Assembly (NCBI GenBank): GCA_031279515.1
Contig: JAITII010000016.1
Coordinates: 1-48,978 of the forward strand
Direction: 5' to 3'
Source: Deltaproteobacteria bacterium
GTDB lineage: Bacteria; Desulfobacterota; Desulfarculia; Adiutricales; Adiutricaceae
DNA: 48,978 nt
The notes beneath the pieces are model-generated. The model saw only the letters and a list, made by a program, of their open reading frames with translations, did not search any database and was not told the DNA's origin. This document shows, in pieces, positions 44,728 to 48,978 of the stretch. How positions within the stretch are numbered: position 1 is the stretch's first letter; the number at the start of each line of letters is the position of its first letter. Made by a program: the position numbers and the translations under genes.

Positions 44728-45620
44728 CTAGGTCCGGGTTTCGCGAGGCTCTACATTAACAGCATGGCCAGCTCCAACATGGAACTCCATTACAGATACA
44801 TAGAGCGTTACGGCGCCTCCCTCATGCGTCGGGCAGGCCGTATGAGCTTCAAGGTCAACAGAAACGAGTTGTGGGAGGAGGTTTTCTGCCCCTACGACAA
44901 GTCCAAGACTCAGATAGAAAAAGCCCTCTAAGAGTGTGTGAGATGGCACGTCAAGGACCACAGCCCCGAGGTTGTAGGTAAGGCCGAACGCCTCAACGAA
45001 ACCCTTGAGAGTAGGGGGGTATTGTGACTGGCGATGGATGAAATGGAGGGCGTAGAAACCGCCAGCAGATTTTAGGCGCCGTATATTTGAAGCGCCACAA
45101 CGAGAAGTACTAGGCGCCCCCTGGCGGGCTTCGATTCGCAGGAGGCCAGGTGGCGGCATGGACCTGGACGCTATCTTGGCATACTAGTCAAGGGTTTTGA
45201 ACAAACACCATAAGCTCAGCTAGGCCTTTTGAAGTTCCAGATCACGGGGGAAAAAGAGCTCTCGGGTTACCTGGGAAACAAGTACTTTATCAAAAGCAGC
45301 TGTACGACACCATAAAGGCAAGAATAAACGATTTCTATTTAGTGATTAAAGAGATCGATTCGTAGAAAAAAAGATGCTATATTGTAAGAGACGTGCTAAT
45401 CTAGATTACTAGAAATATTTCAACCAAGCTCCAAAAAGCCATTTCTACGCAAACTCTTTGCCACAGGACTCAGGGTTTGGTGTCAGACCCCGGCCCTGTA
45501 TGATAAGGACCACCGCTCTATAATAGGACATTTTACTCTTTTTGTACCTCGCGACAAATTAAAATTGCTGAAACTCCTCATATTGGTGGTAGCAACTAGG
45601 GTATTATGTCTAAGTTCATT
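44728..45620 (+). pseudogene. Decayed ORF remnants of a mobile element or prophage
   Basis: Plus-strand protein-like stretches are broken by stops and frame changes: GFARLYINSMASSNMELHY... to KTQIEKAL then TAA and ECVRWHVKDHSPEVVGKAE (about 44735-45027); MDLDAILAY behind AGGAGG (about 45158), then TAG; KQLYDTIKARINDFYLVIKE (about 45290-45360); and KLFATGLRVWCQ (about 45450). GC-rich codon-like composition differs from the A/T-rich flanks. No family was recognised, so the phage label rests on the neighbours only. Confidence 0.4.
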
Positions 45621-45655
45621 ATAAAGAGGGTACTCTAAGTATTCTTTGTGAACTT
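45607..45655. promoter_or_regulatory. Inverted repeat upstream of the methyltransferase gene
   Basis: TAAGTTCA and TGAACTTA flank a 33-base centre that adds further pairing (AAAGA with TCTTT). It ends 18 bases before the methyltransferase start. It could be an operator or a long hairpin in the leader. Confidence 0.4.
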
Positions 45656-45673
45656 ACATAATAATAGGTAAAT

Positions 45674-46549
45674 ATGCCAACTAAAGCAGCACTGAAAAAA
45701 GATCCACTTGTCAAACCATACCTCAAATGGGCTGGTGGGAAACGACAGCTTCTGGATGAAATAACTAAACACCTCCCAGAAGGCTTTGAGACATTGCGCT
45801 ATTATGAGCCATTTGTCGGCGCAGGAGCCTTGTTCTTTCACTGCCAGCCGCACCAGGCTGTCATCAACGACAACAATGAGCAGCTTATTCTAACGTACAA
45901 GACGATCCGCAGCGACGTGGACCAACTGATAAGAACACTGCGCAAGCATCAGAAGAACAACAGTGAAGAATACTACTACAAGCTGAGGGGTCAAGACCGT
46001 GACAGCATAAAGTTTGCGGAAATGCCAGACGTCCAGAAGTCGGCGCGGCTAATATACCTCAATAAAACATGCTACAATGGCCTCTACCGTGTGAATTCGA
46101 AGGGATTGTTCAATGTCCCTTACGGTAAGTACACAAATCCATCCATTTGTGACGAGGCGGTCCTACAGGCAATTCATCGCTACCTTAACCAAGAAAACGT
46201 GAATATCGACATTCTGACCGGCGATTTCGAAGATGCAGTGGAAAAAGCGGGAAAAGGATCCTTTATATATTTTGATCCTCCGTATCACAGCCCTGACAAG
46301 ACCAATTTTACCGGGTACCTTGCCGGGGGGTTTGGAGAAGATAAGCAGTCACGGCTGCGGGATGTCTTTGTCGCTCGTTCTAAAAAAGGTGCGAAATGCC
46401 TTTTGAGCAACTCCGATACCCCGTTTATCCGGTCCCTATATAGTGACGACGGCTTTGAAATCATCGAAGTCAAGGCCAAGCGCTTCATCAATTCTGACAG
46501 TACGGGGCGAGGGGAGGTTGGCGAAGTGCTTGTCAAGAGCTGGAAATAG
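45674..46549 (+). CDS. D12-class (Dam-like) adenine-N6 DNA methyltransferase
   Basis: A 291-residue intact enzyme: N-terminal PYLKWAGGKRQLLDEI (15-30), SAM-binding motif I EPFVGAGALFF (45-55), the central NKTCYNGLYRVNSKGLFNVP segment typical of the D12/Dam family, catalytic DPPY at 201-204, and a LLSNSD motif. It methylates adenine, by homology possibly in a GATC-like site, but the target cannot be read from sequence. It is followed 5 bases later by the broken restriction gene, so it is the surviving half of a type II restriction-modification system. Codon use differs somewhat from the acs genes, consistent with transfer. Confidence 0.93.
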   Translation: MPTKAALKKDPLVKPYLKWAGGKRQLLDEITKHLPEGFETLRYYEPFVGAGALFFHCQPHQAVINDNNEQLILTYKTIRSDVDQLIRTLRKHQKNNSEEYYYKLRGQDRDSIKFAEMPDVQKSARLIYLNKTCYNGLYRVNSKGLFNVPYGKYTNPSICDEAVLQAIHRYLNQENVNIDILTGDFEDAVEKAGKGSFIYFDPPYHSPDKTNFTGYLAGGFGEDKQSRLRDVFVARSKKGAKCLLSNSDTPFIRSLYSDDGFEIIEVKAKRFINSDSTGRGEVGEVLVKSWK

Positions 46550-46554
46550 GTGAA

Positions 46555-47855
46555 ATGTGTAAATTCAGGACTAAAATCGACAGCGCTTGGGGGGATTTGT
46601 TCGATGAGTATAAAATTCTTTCTAACATAGAAGCGAACGGCTCATTTAGCATCTCTTCATCAATGATAAACGAAATTCATGAAGCGAGTTTGATGGCTAA
46701 ATTCGATCAGTCGGTGTATCTTCACCGTATATTCAAAAAGAACAAGCTGTCAATTCTGCCTGTGACGCGAGGAGACTATCTTATCGGCCCGTTTGTAACT
46801 TATGAACCTATAGTCTAACCTAAGATTATGCCAAAGCAGATTAAAGATCCGCAACTTCAATCATTGAGGCGGTACAACATCTACAGTGAAGCGTCAGCTT
46901 TGTTTTTTGCTTATAACAGCAGTATCATCAATGAAGTCATGAATAGCAACAAGATCAATTTCGCCGTAAATGGCAGAATGCGATCTGCTGAATTCTCTTT
47001 TACGGTAAAAAACATTCTTCACCTTGAAAACCCAACGCAAATCAATGTCAAAAATTCACAGATTGAGATTGACGCTGGATTTGAAAGCCCTGAAGCGTTT
47101 CTTGATTGCGAAGCAAAAAACCAAGCACCAAATGAATTAATGATACGCCGGCTGTACTACCATACAGGCTCTGGAGCGGGAAAATATCAAAGCCTGTCAT
47201 CCCAGCTTTGTTAGCCTACTCAAACGATATCTTTCACATATTCTTATACACTTTTGAAGACATGCTGGACTACAATTCGATGGTTTTAAAGAAGTACAAG
47301 GCCTATACCATCGCCGATGAGGAAATTTCTATCCAGGATGTAATATGTGTGGGAAGAAAGGCATCTGTTAGTTTTGAACCTAAATTGCCTGTCCCACAGG
47401 CTAATTCATTTCCTCGAATACTGGATCTGCTTTAGGTCCTTTACGCCAGGGCGCTTACACGGAGCGAGATAACGCTGAAATTCTGGTTTGTTCCTCGTTA
47501 GACTGACTATTATGTATCAGCCTGCGAGTATCTTGGTCTAATTGAGCGTTTCAATAAAGTTGATGATGAAGGTGGATACCGGCTGACGGAAGTGGCTCGA
47601 AGGATAATGTCGATGCTATACAAGCAAAAGCACCTGGAGCTGTGAAGGAAAATTCTTGAAAAGCCTGTATTTAATAAGGTGTTTTGGGAGTTTGTTAATA
47701 GCGAATATAAGATAAATCTTGATATACCCGTGATAATTCCGGTAATGCAAAAAGAACAAATTTCAACAGAGCTCAACTTAACTACGATAACGAGACGTGC
47801 ATCAACAGTGAAAGCCTGGTTTGATTGGATGTTTAAACTTGCTACGGCTGACTAG
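46555..47855 (+). pseudogene. Broken type II restriction endonuclease gene
   Basis: Begins KFRTKIDSAWGDLFDEYKIL, as in a family of type II restriction enzymes paired with D12 methylases (family call from memory). Frame 1 has TAA at 46816-46818 and continues in the same frame (SEASALFFAYNSSIINEV). A 1-base deletion near 47161 shifts the protein to frame 3, where PYRLWSGKISKPVIPAL and AYSNDIFHIFLYTFED resume. Frame 3 then has TAG at 47433-47435, TAG at 47499-47501 and TGA at 47643-47645, and ends at TAG 47853-47855 after a helical C-terminal region (YYVSACEYLGLIERF). Total length before decay was about 433 codons. Non-functional unless stops are suppressed and the shift is bypassed. Confidence 0.8.
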
Positions 47856-48068
47856 AAGTAATTAAGGCATAGGCTTAGCTCACACTTCATTGAAGTGCTT
47901 CCCATCGAGGTAATATGGGAGGATCGAATCCCTACACCGACTTTGAATTTTGTAAAATAAACACTTCTGCCGACTAAGATTGATTCAAAAAGTTGGTACA
48001 AAAAATATTAATAGTGCAGGCTTCTTTTGTTTATAATACTATATCTAGCAACTACTTTTGCACTAATT
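47856..48068. other. Short spacer with a tRNA T-arm-like sequence
   Basis: At about 47928-47950 the sequence GGATCGAATCCCTACACCG looks like the T-arm and 3' acceptor strand of a tRNA, but no matching 5' half is nearby. It may be a tRNA fragment left by integration. Otherwise A/T-rich and empty. Confidence 0.3.
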
Positions 48069-48551
48069 TTATGCCACCTGGGCTACGGTACGGCTAGTCA
48101 AGGTAATCTTATAGTCCCGATTAGGCGGTAAAGACATGTGTCAGAAGTAATGTTAAACGCTGTAGTGTCTAAAGTAGTGACGTCGTCAGTAGCTAGAACA
48201 AAGAGCTCATCAGTGTAAGTATCGCAGATAAACGCCACCCTGACCAAGCCTTAGATATAGTCAGAAGTGTCAAAGTCACTAGCGCGGGTAAGCACCCAAG
48301 GGTCACAAACGTCTCCTACTATTGTCACGATGGAGATACTATTCTGGGTGCCCACAGTCTAACCCACTAGAAAGATGCGGTCGCTAGTCGTGGCCGCCAT
48401 GCCATCCGCGGACTAAAGACCTTTTTCCGACTAGGGCAAAGTCTTAGTACCAACGTTATAGGCGCCTGCGCGTTTGGTCCCAGAGGCTAAACGAGAGGGG
48501 GACTTTAAAGTTGGACTCCACCGCGGCAACAAGATCAGTACGCCTTACCAT
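48069..48551 (-). pseudogene. Decayed phage tail-fibre-like gene
   Basis: On the minus strand, from ATG 48551: MVRRTDLVAAVESNFK, a frame change, then SPSRLASGTKRAGAYNVGTK. The next frame carries the repeat found in many phage tail fibres: GLxSADGMAATTSDRIFLVG, then TVGTQNSISIV, WVLTRASDFDTSDYI, GLVRVAFICDTYTDELFVL, TLDTTAFNI. In-frame stops are TAG (48433-48431), TAG (48415-48413), TAG (48361-48359) and TAA (48253-48251). A second frame change near the end leads to KITLTSRTVAQVA and TAA. By comparison with the family as I know it, GLQ-DG and GQT have Gln where TAG stands here. Confidence 0.7.
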
Positions 48552-48610
48552 ATTGTTAGCAAAAAAGTAGGAGGGACTCAAATATTAAGTTGAGAGAGAA
48601 AATCAGCCAA

Positions 48611-48847
48611 TTAAAAGCTCCTAATATAAGTTGTTCCAGAAACTGGAACTATAAAATTTACTACCATATAATTTAGAGCCGCTTCCCCATAATCGAGATC
48701 GGAGAATATACTCACACCAGCAGCATCGAACAGGACAACTTCCAGAACCTTGGCACCTAAATTATAAGTAATTGACCAGACGGGGCTAGCTGTAATTTGC
48801 TCATGCTTATAAGCCTGGACCGCTAATGGTCCTTCTGTTGCGTACAA
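48611..48847 (-). CDS. Phage tail-fibre-like beta domain (fragment)
   Basis: 78 codons from a TTG; an in-frame TAA sits 4 codons upstream (48859-48857), and the frame before it (GTLSNSY) also looks coding, so this is probably the open end of a longer broken gene. The pattern SPVWSITYNLGAKVLEVVLF, DAAGVSIF, VVNFIVPVSGTTYI is the sort of beta-rich unit found at the ends of phage tail or receptor-binding proteins. It is co-oriented with, and just upstream of, the decayed tail-fibre gene. Confidence 0.45.
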   Translation of the reverse strand: MYATEGPLAVQAYKHEQITASPVWSITYNLGAKVLEVVLFDAAGVSIFSDLDYGEAALNYMVVNFIVPVSGTTYIRSF

Positions 48848-48890
48848 TCCTGGAACTTAATAAGAATTGGAGAGCGTACCGGAAAAAATG

Positions 48891-48919
48891 TACCTTGATT
48901 AAAATTTTTATGGTATAAT
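48891..48919 (+). promoter_or_regulatory. Extended -10 promoter at the right edge
   Basis: TATAAT (48914-48919) is preceded by TGG, giving the extended TGnTATAAT element; the -35 region (TACCTT at 48891) is weak. Transcription would start near 48926. Confidence 0.5.
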
Positions 48920-48961
48920 AGTCTTTAGCTTGGTCATATGACCCGCCAAGGAGTATTATAA

Positions 48962-48978
48962 ATGACTGAAAGCAAAGA
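48962..48978 (+). CDS. Start of a new gene, cut by the window edge
   Basis: ATG at 48962 with AAGGAG 8 bases upstream and a good promoter. Only MTESK is visible. Product unknown. Confidence 0.5.

Noticed and set aside
44728-45159. 143-codon minus-strand frame
   Set aside because: The plus strand in the same stretch gives a better protein-like reading (GFARLYINSMASSNM onward), so this is likely its shadow.

Overview
The window looks like a chromosomal segment of a Gram-negative anaerobe, most likely a deltaproteobacterial (Desulfobacterota-type) lineage. It combines a complete bacterial-type CODH/acetyl-CoA synthase core operon, an outer-membrane autotransporter, soluble two-component and HD-GYP signalling, and recA/alaS/purD housekeeping genes. 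Genes are of moderate GC. They are separated by unusually long AT-rich spacers full of short tandem repeats, and the right end holds a decayed mobile or prophage region. A host-associated acetogen of the 'Candidatus Adiutrix' kind would fit, but that is inference; nothing here proves the genus.

Layout. (1) 1-6.0 kb: a gene tail, then purD, alaS and recA on the minus strand. recA is followed by a clean terminator, and a second terminator-like hairpin sits in its leader. (2) 6.6-8.0 kb: a DUF1638 protein and a solitary cheD, convergent around a shared hairpin. (3) 9.2-18.5 kb: a signalling block with two soluble FIST-domain proteins, a soluble hybrid histidine kinase (PAS, HisKA, HATPase, pseudo-receiver, receiver, HPt), a Sel1 protein, and two tandem receiver/HD-GYP proteins (probable c-di-GMP phosphodiesterases). 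(4) 19.6-24.4 kb: a 1579-residue autotransporter with about 13 GGG-hydrophobic-hydrophobic-G passenger repeats. (5) 25.1-29.1 kb: two small unknown proteins, an exported M23 peptidase, and oppD/oppF ATPases without permeases. (6) 29.1-32.7 kb: duplicated terminator modules with GTTCAAA palindromes, then an ABC-2 exporter pair. (7) 33.6-42.8 kb: a structured leader or small RNA, then acsD, a small ORF with a decayed continuation, acsA, acsB, acsC, acsE and a terminator. (8) 42.9-44.2 kb: hemL, convergent with the acs operon. (9) 44.3-49.0 kb: a 35-bp repeat array, degraded ORFs, an intact D12-type adenine methyltransferase with a broken restriction gene beside it, a broken phage tail-fibre gene, and the start of a new gene at the right edge.

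How it works together. AcsE moves a methyl group from methyl-tetrahydrofolate to the corrinoid protein AcsC/AcsD. AcsA reduces CO2 to CO, and AcsB joins methyl, CO and CoA into acetyl-CoA. hemL feeds tetrapyrrole synthesis and so could support corrinoid supply. The FIST/kinase/HD-GYP block could couple an intracellular ligand to c-di-GMP turnover, which often controls surface adhesins; the autotransporter downstream is an obvious but unproven output.

Most notable points: every intercistronic gap of the acs operon carries a hairpin; a structured RNA with a promoter and terminators precedes the operon; and in-frame TAG/TAA codons in the tail-fibre and restriction genes fall where glutamine is expected, which means either C-to-T decay or a phage amber-to-Gln code. 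All calls come from reading the sequence; no database search was run.
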